Both the position numbers and the translations under genes were made by a program. Positions 1-29,453 of a stretch of DNA of 64,000 nucleotides are shown here, piece by piece (within the stretch, counting starts at the first letter, position 1; each line of letters opens with the position of its first letter). Under the pieces are notes generated by a model. That model did not search any database. It was not told the origin of the DNA and saw only the letters and a list, made by a program, of their open reading frames with translations. This DNA is from Chrysomallon squamiferum (taxonomy: Eukaryota; Mollusca; Gastropoda; Neomphalida; Peltospiridae), in the NCBI GenBank assembly GCA_012295275.1, contig CM022674.1, positions 8,578,260 through 8,642,259 of the forward strand, read 5' to 3'.

Positions 1-2023
1 AAAAGAGAAAGTGTTGAGCTTTGTGGATATATAAACACAGACAAACAGTAAAAAACATCTCTTTAGCCTTCAAGCCATCAATCAATTGACAGAAGGTGAT
101 GAAAAATCGCTCTTTGGAACAATCTACCCGCGAGCCGACATTTTAGTAGACTGGCGCCGTGTGAGGTTCCGCTTCATCGTATTACTGTTGTTGGAAGCAC
201 GCGGAAATAGATTAAAATATTTGAACACAAAGTAACAGTGAACCAGTCAAATAAGAAAAACAAAAACTGAAGACGGTTTGAAAAAAGATGCGAAAAGAGG
301 AGAGAAAAAAATTAAAATTAAAAATATAACAAAATAAATGTTTCAAGAAGGTAGAGAGTTGTTTTTTTTCCACCTAATTATACCAGTGAAAGACATACAT
401 ACATAGCTACGCACACACGTACGTTTTTATATTATGTACTCGAAAGTGTGACATGTAAGAGAAGCGTAGTGTGTTTCTGTCGGCACCAAAAATAATCATC
501 ACATTTACAAGACTGAAACTCATTTTGACATGAAAACAAACAAACAAATGCATATATTTGTCTGTGTGTTTGTGGATTTTATATACAGAGAGATGCAGAC
601 AGATGGACAGACAGACAGATATATACTTTTTATTACCTTTTTATTTGTTAGATAATTGTTTAAATATATATAAATATACATGAAGAAAAAAGGAAATTTT
701 ATTTTATTTATTTATTTATTTATTTTTGCGGCTTTATTTTATTTTTTATTTTTTTTTATATTTTTATTTTTTTTCCTTCGCTTCTACACCAATGCACGTG
801 AAAAGTAGGTTTATGGCTGTAACAGGTTATTAGCGGTGTAACACGTGTGTGATAAACAGAGTGGTCGAGTTATTAACGTGGTATAAACAAACAAACTGCC
901 GTGTAATGAAGAAACGTAAACAAGAAGCACGCGCTGCAGGTTCCGAGATAAAAACTCTTGTTTTGAAGACAACACAATATTGTTCAGGCACGCCGATCTC
1001 GCTTTCAGAAATCAGAATTGTTCTTTTTTTTTTTTTTTTTTTTTGACATTGTTATTAGCTCTGTGTACTATCAGTCAGAAATAGTGGATGGGTCGAGACT
1101 ACAGTTTAAATATTTCCCTTTCTAACAGTGCTCTATACTGTTGATATTTCTGCCTAATGAAATCTAACACAATTTCTCGTTCATTAAAAAGTAAAAAAGT
1201 CAACAAAAAGAAAAAAAAAAAGAAATAAGAAATTTAGTTCTAATTTAATTTGTTTTAAATCAGCTAAAATTGTTGTTTGTTTATTGTATTTATTAGTTAA
1301 AATTGTTGTTTGTTTACTACATTTGTTAATTATTTACATGTTGGGAAAGTCACGCACTCTAGTTTTATCAGATAACTCTCACAAACGAAAAACAAAAACT
1401 AATCTCAATTTTACAATTTTCTAATTGTTCCATAATAATTAACTGTTACGGTCAAATTTTACTTTAACATTGAGACAAAAGTAGACTTTTCTGTACAATT
1501 AGAAGAACTTTAACTGCTATAAGAATATAAGAAATTAAAACAGCCTCTAACAAGAAAAATTTACATTTGAGTGCCTTATACCAAAATTCTAAAATGTGTT
1601 TAAATTAAATCCTCTTTCTTACTTCATCTCTTTATACAAGCATTTTTATAATAAATATTTCATGTTCTAACAGTACGCCAAGATTTCTAAATTTTGTTGA
1701 TATTGCGGTGGAGGAAAATCCGACAACTACTTCCATTAATTTTTTTATTTATTAAACAAACAAACAAGCAAGCAAATAAATAAATAAATAAATTAAGTGA
1801 TAAATATAAATACAAATAAACCAAACACACGACATTCCAAAAAAACAAAAAAGATACAGAAAAGAACATCAAAGTAAAAAGTCATGGAAATGATATCTTA
1901 AACTTTCTGACAGAAATAACAACAGAATAGAAAGGTTTTTGCCTGAAACAATAAAGCACGCTGTAATTCCATTAGAAAAAGAAAGAAAATATTATTTCTA
2001 CTTTATTTTAAAAGGTAGAACAG

Positions 2024-2024
<1 letters not shown>

Positions 2025-2063
<39 letters not shown>

Positions 2064-2074
2064 ACACACACACA
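2025..2074. repeat. (CA)n microsatellite
   Basis: Dinucleotide tract with one TA interruption, inside Wnt4 intron 3. Confidence 0.97.
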
Positions 2075-2693
2075 AAAAACGTATACACACATTATAATAT
2101 GTATGTATTTGTGTGTGTGTTAAAAGGTGTGACTTTATCTTTGCTTGTTAGTAGTGAAGAGTTGAGGTGTTACTGCTATTCTATAAAACACGTGAAAATG
2201 TTATCTTTCACACACATCTTGTAAAAAGTCGCTGACAGCTAAACAGCGGATCATTCTGCTAGGAATACCTGTCTATTAACTTTGCCACCCGCGACTGTCG
2301 GCTACCTTACACTGGAGCACCATGAGAATTGAGGGAAATAAACACAGAAGAAAACAATGCCAGAAGGAACTGAAATGGATATGTTTGTGCGAGATGTTTT
2401 TTCTTTTACGATGAAAACACAAATTTTTTATTTAAGGTAATTTCTACTTGCGGCAGTGGCACCTGAGTGATTCACTTTTACACTCCCAGGCTTCTGGGAA
2501 ACGAATCGGCCTTATATTTAGATAATCATAAATAATGTTACTTATTCATTTATTTATTTATTTTTATTAAAGAAGAAGAAGAAAACCACAGATTCACATG
2601 TCATGTTTATGTTTGAGGCGTTTGAAATTAAGAAAATTAAGAAATAAGGTCACATAAAATGTGTTTGGAAGAAAGTGTGTTTGCTTGTGAGTG

Positions 2694-2796
<103 letters not shown>

Positions 2797-5697
2797 CAAA
2801 CAGATGTAACATACAAGTAAAGTAAGTATTATTTATAAACTGGCTGAAGTAAAGATAGAAGCACCGACCCGTGACGTAGAAAGATAAACTAGCTGGTTTC
2901 TTTCATCATCTAACTCGCGCGACACGCTCTTTGCTTTCCAATTATGCAAGTTAACTGTCAGCAGAAGCAAAATGAAGTCGTACAAAGATACATTTGTTCG
3001 CAAGTAAGTAATAAAACCAGCGTCTTTTCACAAATATCGACTTCGCGTATCTCTGCGAAAAACTTCACCAATTGCTTGTAATTGATCTAAAGAATGTCGA
3101 TGTAATGAAATTTTAAAGAAAACATTTCATGTTGTGGGAACAAGAGCTGCGAGAGACCGCCACTGCTTTGTTGTTTAAAAAATACCTCCAGAACCCTGCT
3201 TCGTTTGTTAACACCAGCCAACTGTCGCCAAATTGATTATTTACGATCCTCATTCCGCTTACTTTACGATTCCCTATTACAGTTAATCCGTCGCCGACCA
3301 CGATCGTCTGCTGGCGATTTGGTAAGAACGTGACGTCCTTTCCCTCCACATTTTACACCTCTTTGTTTATCTCTGACAAATTAGGACAAATTAGTTTGTA
3401 AACACGATCCCTCCTTCTGTTGTGGGCGGACAAATTCAGTCCTAACAATAGTTGCCATCTGCTTGGGCGTCCATTCGTGTGTATTCGCCTTTCACCGACA
3501 GTGATCGGCGGTCATCGGGCTAACCAATACGTCACCCGCAGACAAAGACGCCAGATTTGAACGTTGACAAATAAAGACATTGAATTATGATTTATTTGTC
3601 TCAACTTCATTTTTATTGACGGGACACCAGGGAATAAGACTATGATCTCTGTTAAAACTGATAAAGGTGTATAAAGATATGATGACATTTTCGTGACGAA
3701 ATGCAGTTTGAGAAACAGTTCAGGTCAGGGCAGATCCGTGTCTTTAGAGTCACTGTGAAATGTAAATCAGTATTATCTGAAATCTATCAAATGATTCTCA
3801 CAGATGTTTTCTTAATTCTTCTTTATCTTTCTAGTTCTTTTCTTCTTTGATATTTATTTTCGACATATCCATTCTTTATTATTATTTGTGTGTTTGGTTG
3901 GTTGCTTGTTTGTTTATTATTTATTTATTTTTCATATATTAGCATATCAGTAAGGGAAATTCACAGTTTTTGTGCAGACAGATTCAAGACGCATGTGCTT
4001 TTGTTTTTCTTACGTCTAAGCACACCTAAGTTTGTTTTTTCCGGTACATTTTAATACAACGACGTAAATCTGCCGTTCCCCCGGAAACTTCGGCTTCATT
4101 GTGTGAGACGTGCGCGGACAAAGTCATAAAACAGTTTACGAGAAATAAAAAACACGCGAGCTAATCACCTCAGATACACATCACTTTTATAGCTCGTCGT
4201 GATTTCACTGAACCGAAACTTTCCAACAAATTGGACATGGTAGAGAGTGTTTTTACTTAAAGAAAAACTTCACCAAGAACCTCCTAATATAAGAAGTGTG
4301 ACAGGCGATGTTAAGTTAATGTTTTTCTCAGAGAATTTTATAATTAAAATGTTTGTAAGAGAAAAATAATTGATTATGGTTAAGAATAAATATAATTATC
4401 TAAACAAAAACTTATTCGTCTCAAATTCCTATTCAGTGATAATAATTCTAGCACCAATAAAGATATTTGACCTAAAGGAAAAAAGAAAACAACAAAACAA
4501 CCGAGAAGATAAAACAGTAACAAAATAGGAAACTCATATACACTAGTGAAAAAAATAAAATAATTTTCACAAGATATTAGTGTATAGTTTTGAGGGAAAG
4601 GGTCTTACATCTGATCTAAAATAAAAAAATAATAATAAAAAAAAAAATAATAATAATAATAATTAATAAATAAATAAAAAATAAGGGGGGATGCTTGAAA
4701 TTTTGTAGAACTATTTTAAAAGTGTTGCTTTGTTTTATTGTTATTAGCTACACGGACACGATGTACAACAACTAAAAACTGCTGGTAGTCTGCGTACGTC
4801 ACGTCCCGTCTGTTACCGTGACAATAAAATGGCGACCGGAGTTAGTGTGAAGACTGCTGTATGTCCTGGTTCGCACATCGTGCTTTCTTGTAACGTCTGC
4901 TGATTTACGTGGTCGCGTATCTTGCCAGATCATGTTTGCAGTCAGTGTTTAAATATGTTCACGAACGAGTGTTAGGCGACTCGGCTTCTCTCGGAGTTTA
5001 TCGAAGAATTAAAGCGCAACAATCGCCAGATTAAGACTCGACTGGCTGACAGGGTGGTTTTCTGTGAAGGACAAACAAACATGGCTGCCCTGTACATCAC
5101 ATCATTATTCTTCTGTTGACGCATGTTTAGCTTACTTCTCTCTACTTCACCGATCTTTTATTCATGTTTTGTTGACAATATCATTAGCATCCATCGGAAA
5201 AAGAAACTGTCGCCATAGTGACTTTCTTTTCCCAGAGTCACTGGCGCCAACATTTATAATGAAGTAAGAATTCAGTCATATCATTCACACTAAATACTTT
5301 TCTTTAACAATTCTTAACTTCGAAACTTACTAAAATATTTTAAATAAGACATTTTTAGATTGTTTGTGGATGTCAGTAAATTTTATCATCCCAGTATAAT
5401 GACAAAAGCGTATCATTTCACCAGAGACTTCTAACCGAGTATATGTATCTGTCTTGTAATAATCTGAAATTTAGGAGTTATCAGTATCAGACTAAATGTG
5501 TGGCAGGTTAAAACTTCACACAGTGTTATGAAGTTAAAGCAGTCTGCTTACTTCTCATGTGTGGCAGATAAAACAAAAAAAGGAAACAGTCTTCAGTTTC
5601 TGTTCAAAATGAAGAAAGATTTGATACGATGACGATTAAAAATAATAAACATTGAAAACTGCACTAAAATAAATAAAATAAAATAAATTTGACCTAC

Positions 5698-21519
<15,822 letters not shown>

Positions 21520-22060
21520 GTCGCGAGTCCTCAGTCAGCTGTCTACAGACAATGTTTCTGCAGACTCCGTCAGTAGGGCTCGAAAGTATCCTTGTCGTTC
21601 TCCCAAATAATTTCCTGATTTTTCGGTTTTCCTGTCTGCAAGATCCCATAGAATCGGTTGATGCGCAAATGTCGAACGATTAGCATTTTTGAAATCACAT
21701 GAGCCACTTTTCTGTGGCCAAGGTGGCATATAGGTAAACCGCGCCGCTTTCCTTTTTCACGAGTTTTATTCCAATGATAGGACGCTGGAATTCCCGGCGG
21801 GATGACACTAGCGTAGTAAATTTCTCCCAGGGGAACAGACAAGAAAAACCCGTCTAGTACCCATAGCCTCCAGCTCTGTTTACTACTGGTTCCGCCTCTC
21901 GCCAAATACCGCATCGATGTAAGATTTCCATCAATCGCATTGCGGCCTTTTCTCTGGCTCCGCCTCTCCGCGTGCAGTGAAGCTCGCGCATCTTCACGTG
22001 AGCAGAACAGCGCGTGGACAGCAGATGTCACACTAATTCAAACCTTTAATTTTTCACTCA
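21520..22060 (-). promoter_or_regulatory. Wnt4 5' UTR and putative promoter region
   Basis: A roughly 540-bp CpG-containing unique stretch with higher G+C than the flanks lies directly upstream of the Wnt4 start codon. That is where the 5' UTR and core promoter are expected. A 153-codon minus-strand frame (21570-22031) runs through it but ends before the Wnt4 ATG. Its protein resembles nothing I know, so I regard it as chance or a leader frame. No convincing TATA box was identified. Confidence 0.5.
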
Positions 22061-22510
22061 GAAGTCAATCCCGAACTAACTCGTAAAATGACTCCCTTCA
22101 CTCAAATGTTGAGAATAAACTCGATAATAGGGAGAAAAATAATAATCTTCATCATGAGTTTTAAAAAAGTTTTGACTTAAAAGCGAACAACTCGACACTT
22201 CAATCAAATATTAATTTTTCATTTTGAAAGCCATCCGTTATCGGTAAACGCATGTCAGATATAACAATGAGTTTTGTAAAGCAGTCGACAGTATCAACAA
22301 GAAAAACCTGACATGTATTGCGTTGTCAAACAACTCTGTATTAATTACACACGATATACATTTTCTTGTTAAGTGATAACTAAAAAGAAAGTACCGTAAT
22401 ACTTATTGTTGTATGTGGAATTTGTAAAATGTGTTTTGTTTTTTATAGAGTTATTTTGTTATTGATTTTATATATAGTTATTTTACTTATTTTATTTTAT
22501 TTTTTATATT

Positions 22511-22519
<9 letters not shown>

Positions 22520-22567
<48 letters not shown>
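22520..22567. repeat. (ATT)n microsatellite
   Basis: Trinucleotide tract followed by (TTTA)n. Confidence 0.95.
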
Positions 22568-24030
22568 TAAAAATGCATTTATTTATTTATTTATACAGTT
22601 CGGGTTTTTTCTGCTTGTCAGACGACTTACATCGACACTTATTGCACTGTCACGGAGCTGGCAGTTTAAGGCCTGACCCGTCACTCCAGTATGGAATGAT
22701 TTTAAGTCAGAGGTCTGTTTTTATTTCCATTCATCAACGTCAACGACGTTACTACTTTCAATATAACAGTGGACGTCGTGTGTTTGGCAATATCAAAATA
22801 ATATAGAATGACGTGTTTGGTAGTAATACTTGTTGTTTGCAATACTTGTTTTTTTTTTTTTTATCTCATTCGATATATTTAATTGTATGTGTCGACATCT
22901 TTATAAGTCAGTTTATTTGCAGTTAAAAAACAAAAAATTGTACGGGGATATTTTTGTTGTTTTCATTTTACCCCTCTCTCTCTGTTTCTTTTAGTTTTTA
23001 TTACTTTATATTTTAATTTTATGAAATGAAACTATTGTTTTTTAGCATATTAACTTACACTTTATTCTGCTACAAATAAAAAAAATCAGTTACTAAATTT
23101 GTAAAATAAATAATTTAATAAATAAAAATTAATAATAAATAAATAAATAAATACACCAAATAAATAAATTTAAGACGTTTTCCAAATTATTATTAATATA
23201 TATATTTTTTAATATAAAATAGCTAATTAATTTTTGTAGAAAATAAAAATTTACTCTACAATACAAAATACTAATTTGAAAACTGAAATAAACCTACTAG
23301 TTTTTAACATTCAGAAAACAATGAATAAAAATAAAACAGTTGTCAACTAAACTTTAAGCCTTAAATAAAAACTTGTACTTAAACACGTATGAACAATAAA
23401 AACAACACATTTGTAATCTGTTTGCCTAGAAGGTAGAAAAACTCTCTCCTGACTGGACTGACTTATTAACGTCAGATTTTTTGTTTCCACTTAAGTACTC
23501 GCTTTTATCTCTGACACGAAAACAACAAAAAAATCTCACATTTGACACTTTCAATGATTGCATGTCTAATCCACGCAGAGTGGCCGAACAATCACTTAGA
23601 AATCTACACCATGCTGTGTTTGTATATAGGTAGGTAAATAAATTAATTTCTAGACGCGTTAATTACACATCAGAATGCAAATAGGTAATGATATATAAAT
23701 ATAGCTGCATATAATAAAATTCTGTTTTATTGTTTTCTGTATAAAATATCCATAAAGAGAAAATTGTAAAAAACATTAGAATAAAATAAAATAAAAAATT
23801 AATTACTGACGATTTCAAAATATTACGTGTCCGAATTTCGGTATCTGAGTGGAAAGTTAAACTGAAAATATTTAATATGAATTATTAGCTTTGTAGAAAA
23901 CCACACACACTATTTTACAGCGTTGAAATGTTTTTAATTTCTTAGTATGTAAACTCAAAAAAAACATTAAAAAATTGAAATTTGTTTTAGATTTTGTTAG
24001 GATGTAAGTAAAAATTATTTATTATTTTAG

Positions 24031-24185
24031 GTGTTGAAAAGTTTTAGTTTTTGGGGATACAACTAAAATATAGATATATATACTGTTTTACAGTGTTGAA
24101 AAGTTTTAGTATTTGGGGATATAACTAAAATATAGATATATATACTGTTTTACGCTGTTGAACATTTGGTAATTTGTTAGGACGT
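24031..24185. repeat. 62-bp tandem repeat, ~2.5 copies
   Basis: Copies starting at 24031, 24093 and 24155 share GTGTTGAAAAGTTTTAG and ACTAAAATATAGATATATAT. The third copy is partial and diverged. Confidence 0.85.
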
Positions 24186-24489
24186 AGCTAAGTAAATTTA
24201 AAATAATAAAACATAAATTACAGATGTGTTTCTGCTGTGAATTGTGATTCACAGTTATGAGTCAGTGCGGATGTTGTTTATCAGACATAATCAACATGAA
24301 ATTTTGTGTTTTTAGACAGATAACCACGTTTGTCTGAACAGATAATAATTCATTTATTTCATCTGTGACCCATGTTTCATATACAAGTATACTGTAACTG
24401 GTTATATATACTCAAAAAGAAAATTAAAATCTAGATATATATGCTACTAGTACCACTATTTTTACTATTACTATTAGTGCTTTTACTGA

Positions 24490-24491
24490 GG

Positions 24492-24542
<51 letters not shown>
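24490..24542. repeat. (ATA)n microsatellite
   Basis: Trinucleotide tract in the intergenic region. Confidence 0.95.
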
Positions 24543-24544
<2 letters not shown>

Positions 24545-25097
24545 CTATTATAAATGTAGTACAAAATAACAAATTTTAAACTTTTGATCTTAAAATGCTG
24601 TCCTGATTTTCAATTTATATTATTTATTTATTTATTTATAAGCTTCACGGTCAGTTATGAGAATATTAAGAATCTAAAATTTCATTGATGAAATCACCGA
24701 TTACGGAAGAATACATCAACACAGTTAGTATTTCTCTGATGTACTTTCCACCACTTTGAATGGCAGCACTACCAATTAAGACTAAAACTAGGACAGTCTA
24801 TTCGTGCCAGAAGAGAAAGTGTGTTAGAGATAAAACAGAAACCCGACTATCAGACAGCCATTGAGACATGCGACAACAGTGACAATGTTTGGCCTGCCGA
24901 TGATCAATGGCGTCTGAATAATCCAGTCTGTTATGGGGTAAGCCGTCGACAACAGGCTGCTCGGCCACTGGATTAGCGTGTTGATCTTCCGCTGGAGAGG
25001 ATAAGAAACCACAAAGACGTCTGTGACATCGCTTCTCATCCTACGACAGTGACGTCGTCTGCATCTGTCTTTTTTGTCATTGTTTCATTTTTCGAAA

Positions 25098-25098
<1 letters not shown>

Positions 25099-25156
<58 letters not shown>
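25099..25156. repeat. (GA)n microsatellite
   Basis: Dinucleotide tract in the intergenic region. Confidence 0.97.
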
Positions 25157-25161
<5 letters not shown>

Positions 25162-25439
25162 TTTATAATGCAGCCGTGAAGACAACGACACTGATAAACA
25201 TCATTAACCACAATTTGTTTTATTGTTAAAAGAAAAATAACACAGCTAATAACAATGTGTACCCAGTGACCTCATTACCTTCAGGTGAGGTTCAGATATT
25301 AAGGGTCCACGAAAGCGTACTTCAACAAAAACTAGGCTAGTTTTTACTTAGTGGTAAGTTTTGTTTAATCAAAGAAAACGGCATTTCTTTTCTCAGCTAA
25401 CAAGATGCAATCAAAAAATAGCCTAATTGTTGATCGTAA

Positions 25440-25443
<4 letters not shown>

Positions 25444-25511
<68 letters not shown>
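25444..25511. repeat. (GA)n microsatellite
   Basis: A second GA tract 300 bp from the first, in the same orientation. Confidence 0.97.
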
Positions 25512-25515
<4 letters not shown>

Positions 25516-25849
25516 GATGGTAATAATAATAAATAATAATGATAATAATACATATAAAAAAAGTCTAATCAATAAACATTCTAATCATAATTTAATATAA
25601 TTTATGATTTTTTATTTAGCCAAATGTACTCTGCGTGTCGCATCTCTGATTTTATTCTGTTTACGATAAAACAAAAATATCTAAATCTACAAAAATGTTT
25701 AACATTTAATACATCTCCATTATATTTGGATTCTTTTTTATATATATAGTTTCCTTTTTGATATAATATTATATTTTTTTTACAAATGTGTGTATGTATG
25801 TATGTATGTATGTATATTGTATGTATGTATTTTTATTTTTATTTTTATT

Positions 25850-26240
25850 TGTATTTAAGCTGCTTACTGTTTGTGCCCCGCGGCTGGTTACAGACGTGTT
25901 CATGTTTAAACGGCAATTTGTAACATATGTCTTAATGGAGGCACAACCACTTGCCTGTTGGACGCGCCAAGCTACGCAGGTACTTCTATTACAGGTGAGC
26001 ATACATCAAAGCAGCCGACAAACTATCCGAGACAGGATTACGCGGGCAATAACATTTTTCATTGCCATTTTGGATCTATTCAATTATTGTCCGCGAACAG
26101 ATTACTCGAGTTAATTTGTGTAATTGAGCCGTTGTATTTGTACAACGCTCTGAAATAATTTTACGAGATCAGCCCCAGGCCGACTGGCACCTGACGAAGA
26201 GGCGTAGCAGCTGGTTAGAAAACAGTGTTGGCAGCTTCTG
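25850..26240. promoter_or_regulatory. Candidate conserved noncoding element upstream of Wnt4
   Basis: About 390 bp of unique, CpG-bearing, balanced-composition DNA sits inside AT-rich repeat-laden sequence, about 4.4 kb upstream of the Wnt4 start. It contains homeodomain- and Sox-like motifs such as TTAATTTGTGTAATTG and CAATTATTG. Both strands have open frames of 66-108 codons across it, but none resembles a protein family I know, so a regulatory role is the better guess. Confidence 0.35.
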
Positions 26241-26837
26241 ATGACGCGTTTTGCGTGGCGGAGCGAGGGTGGAGATTGACAGAGAAGGGGGGAGGTGAAG
26301 TTGATTATGTTTATGACGTCGTGATAATGTAATATGACAAGTCTAAAATTAATGTTCTTTTTCGCGTGTTTCCGTCAACAGATGATATCGGTTCCCTGCT
26401 ATGATAATTAACCCATTTAAAATTAAGTTTGGTGTTTTTAACAGGTTTTTTTTAAAGGTGTGTTGTTGTAATACATGTCACAAAGTGACTGATACTAGAA
26501 TTATACTGTCAAATCACACTGTTGTTAGGTCTCCGACTTCGCGTAGCTAGAAAGGGCGTCTGTGTCAATTCTAAATACTGCAATTCATTGTCACGCCGAG
26601 GTCTCCGAGTTCAAATTCATTCGTTGAAACAAGATTGTACTTGATGTATAAACTATATCTGCCAGTATCTGTTCTTATACACATTTATATATTCTACAAA
26701 TTTATTAATAAAAAAAAAAAAAAAAAAAAATTAAATTAAGTATAAAAATCATATCCACCAGGAGGCAAATTAACAAACTAGTTTCACAGACTGTATTAAG
26801 CAAATTCATAACTGAAAAAATACACCCATTCTGTACT

Positions 26838-26839
<2 letters not shown>

Positions 26840-26887
<48 letters not shown>
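26840..26887. repeat. (TTA)n microsatellite
   Basis: Trinucleotide tract in the intergenic region. Confidence 0.95.
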
Positions 26888-26889
<2 letters not shown>

Positions 26890-27011
26890 AAAAAAAGAAA
26901 TAAATAAATAAAATTAAAAACAAGAGAAAACCCAGAATAAAACATTATTAGTCAAAAAAGTTTACAGTATGTTTATTTATTTGCTAATCATGACAATTAA
27001 TCCTCCATCAA

Positions 27012-27015
<4 letters not shown>

Positions 27016-27062
<47 letters not shown>
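27016..27062. repeat. (ATA)n microsatellite
   Basis: Trinucleotide tract followed shortly by a CA-rich tract. Confidence 0.95.
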
Positions 27063-27063
<1 letters not shown>

Positions 27064-27083
27064 TTAACAAAAGGGCTGAGACA

Positions 27084-27238
27084 CATACAAAGTAGCAAAC
27101 ACGTACCCACCACACACACCCACAAACACATTCACACACACACAAAAACACACACACAAACACCCCCACACACAAACACCCACACACAGACACACACACA
27201 CAAACACCCACACACCGAAACACACACACACACACATA
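27084..27238. repeat. Degenerate CA-rich tract
   Basis: CACACA with CCCACA and ACAAACACC interruptions over about 155 bp. Confidence 0.9.
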
Positions 27239-29447
27239 TATATAATAAACAAGGAGAGTATCGTGTTTAACTTGTTTTATCTGCTGCGACTGACGTCATC
27301 AAATCACGTTTACAAATATCTCTGACATCACGGATGTTAACCGGAGTGTCCATAACGTGTCGTTATGGCCGTCTACCGCTTTGATCTTCTTGTTTCTAAG
27401 TTGCACTGATTCAACGGGCGATGGCCAGTGTCTCAGGCGTGTGTAATAAATGGGAGGCCACATTCCTCACCACTCCTCACCGTTTTTCAATCTTCCTGAC
27501 AAATATGCAATAAAAAAGATCTTAAAAGACGATTTATGCTTGACCAATAGTTAATTACAGTTTTATTATAGCCGAAACCAATCCTTGATTTGATTAGGTG
27601 GTGACTAAGTCTGAGTAGATTTTGATTTTGCTTTGACAATGAGAACGGTGTGTAAGGCATGTTCTAAAGAAAATTCACGAAGGAACATCAATAAAATATT
27701 ATTAAAATAAACAGCGATTTTAATAATAAATAAATTTTACAACATATTAATCCAGCATTAGTCACTTGCTAAGGTGTCGACAAAAACCAAAAATAGAAAT
27801 GTATATAGCTATATTATAGTAAACGTCGTAGGGTAGTAGTAGTAGTTGAAGTAGAAATAGTAGTAGTAATAGCTGTAATAGTAGCAGCAGCAATAAATAA
27901 CTTTACGGTTCTCGATTAGTATTTCAATGGTATTTAAAATTTTAAAACAGATTGTAGAGAATGTTATGACAGCCGTTTTAATCAAAGAACTAATTAAAGA
28001 ACCCAGTTGTAAAACAATAACTTTCTCTTTCCTTTCATTCATTTCAAAAAGCCAGTACGGCTGTACACGTCACTGCTGTTTTTGGCGCGTCGACGTGGTT
28101 TGTCCATTTCGCGCGCGGCAGACAAACCCAATATTGTTGTTACTACGTAATTGTCGCTGTTCTTTTGATGTCGTCAGTCGACCATCGGTGTCAAAACACG
28201 CGCCATCTGCTCTTCATTGCCGACGTAGCTGCACGTGTCAGTTTTACAACACAGCATAAGAAATATGTGTAAAGGAATTGCTTCTTTTTAATTTTTATTT
28301 CTTTTAAATATTTATCAGAGTTTAAAACCACATGAGACCGAAATTTGTAAATAGTAACAAAAATTATTTTATTGTTCAGGAATCGTTAAAGGGTTCGAGG
28401 TGGACATGTCAAATTACAGTATGACGATTTTTGAAAATTAATTACATTTGACAAAACTGCTGAAGAAAATTAAAATTTAAAACTTCAGCGCATTTATAAA
28501 GTGCAGTAACCAACATATTTCCTCTTTGTTCTTCTGATTTATTTTGCTTTTTGTAAATAATAATTGCACGAAGCTCAGCATCCCAGCTTGCTGGTAAATG
28601 TATTTTGAAACAACATGCTTTCGCGGCAATAAATGCAACCCCCCCCCCCAACACACCAACCCACACTTCATGCTAATAACGAGTGCAAGTGGCGCGGAAA
28701 TAACTCATTGATTATATTGTGTTTACCTTGATTTTTACATCGCGCGTGTCCTTTCTTATTACGTGTTCCACGTGCAATTTTGTAAATTAGAAAAACATTT
28801 TTGCCACCCAGAATAACCGTAAAAGTCGGGTTTTCTTTTTAACTGATTTTATAGCTGAAATTAACTATATAATTATATTCACTGTCGCGCGTGCCTATGT
28901 GTGTCTGTGTATGTGAAAAACGTAAGTAGTAAAGAACATTTATATTTATAGAAATGCATGAAAGTTTAATAAATGGTTTAATATTTGATTATCGTATTTA
29001 TGATGCTGATGATGAAAATACTGCTAATAATAAGTAAAGTATACTGAATCAGAAATGCGCTGATTATGTAAAAATACTTTTCCTGATCTCTGTACGTAAT
29101 ACATTTTCAGTACTTCAATCATTATTAAATATACATTTAACATATATCTTTCTTTTTTTTTTTTTTTTTTAATTATTATTATTTTATTTATATATATTTA
29201 ATGTTCAAATCGAATTAAACAATATTAATATTTCGCACATACGCACATACGCGCACAAACTAAACTCAATTTGCATTTGCGTGAAAAAACCCAGAATCTC
29301 AACTATATGAACAGCGGTGGCTCAGTCTGATGTGGTTTTGCCTGTATTTTAAATGACGGCGTTGAACTATTGAACTAGTCACGAGGTAACAGTAACAATT
29401 TTCATGAGATTGAACACAAAAAACAAAAATCAATAGCAATGATTAAT

Positions 29448-29453
29448 TTTATT
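29448..29453 (-). terminator. Candidate poly(A) signal of the anoctamin gene
   Basis: AATAAA on the minus strand is followed within about 15-35 bases by a T/GT-rich stretch (TTTTTGTTTTTTGTGTT), the usual layout of a cleavage site. It also falls where CpG content changes sharply. AATAAA is common in AT-rich DNA, so this is only a candidate. It would imply a 3' UTR of about 4.4 kb. Confidence 0.3.

Larger units (their letters stand above)
22061..29434. other. Intergenic region between Wnt4 and the anoctamin gene
   Basis: No coding exon is recognised. The region contains microsatellites (22520, 24490, 25099, 25444, 26840, 27016, 27084), a short 62-bp tandem repeat (24031-24185), and unique CpG-bearing patches at about 22600-22800, 24660-25080, 25850-26340, 27260-27480 and 28020-28260. 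These patches are the best candidates for Wnt4 regulatory elements. A possible decayed tRNA-derived SINE is at about 26520-26640. Confidence 0.55.

Noticed and set aside
3113-3349. 78-codon minus-strand open frame as a Wnt4 exon
   Set aside because: It lacks Wnt cysteine motifs and has no splice sites in the required phase 0. It resembles no family I know.
21570-22031. 153-codon minus-strand open frame upstream of Wnt4
   Set aside because: No recognisable domain or signal peptide. It overlaps the region expected to be the Wnt4 5' UTR and promoter, and Wnt4 has its own well-supported start at 21519.
24824-25039. 71-codon minus-strand frame with hydrophobic end
   Set aside because: No homology recognised and no splice signals. 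It lies in intergenic DNA and is most likely chance.
29300-29400. tRNA gene or SINE head (GGTGGCTCAGTCTGATGTGG)
   Set aside because: There is an A-box-like stretch but no B-box and no cloverleaf pairing I could see.
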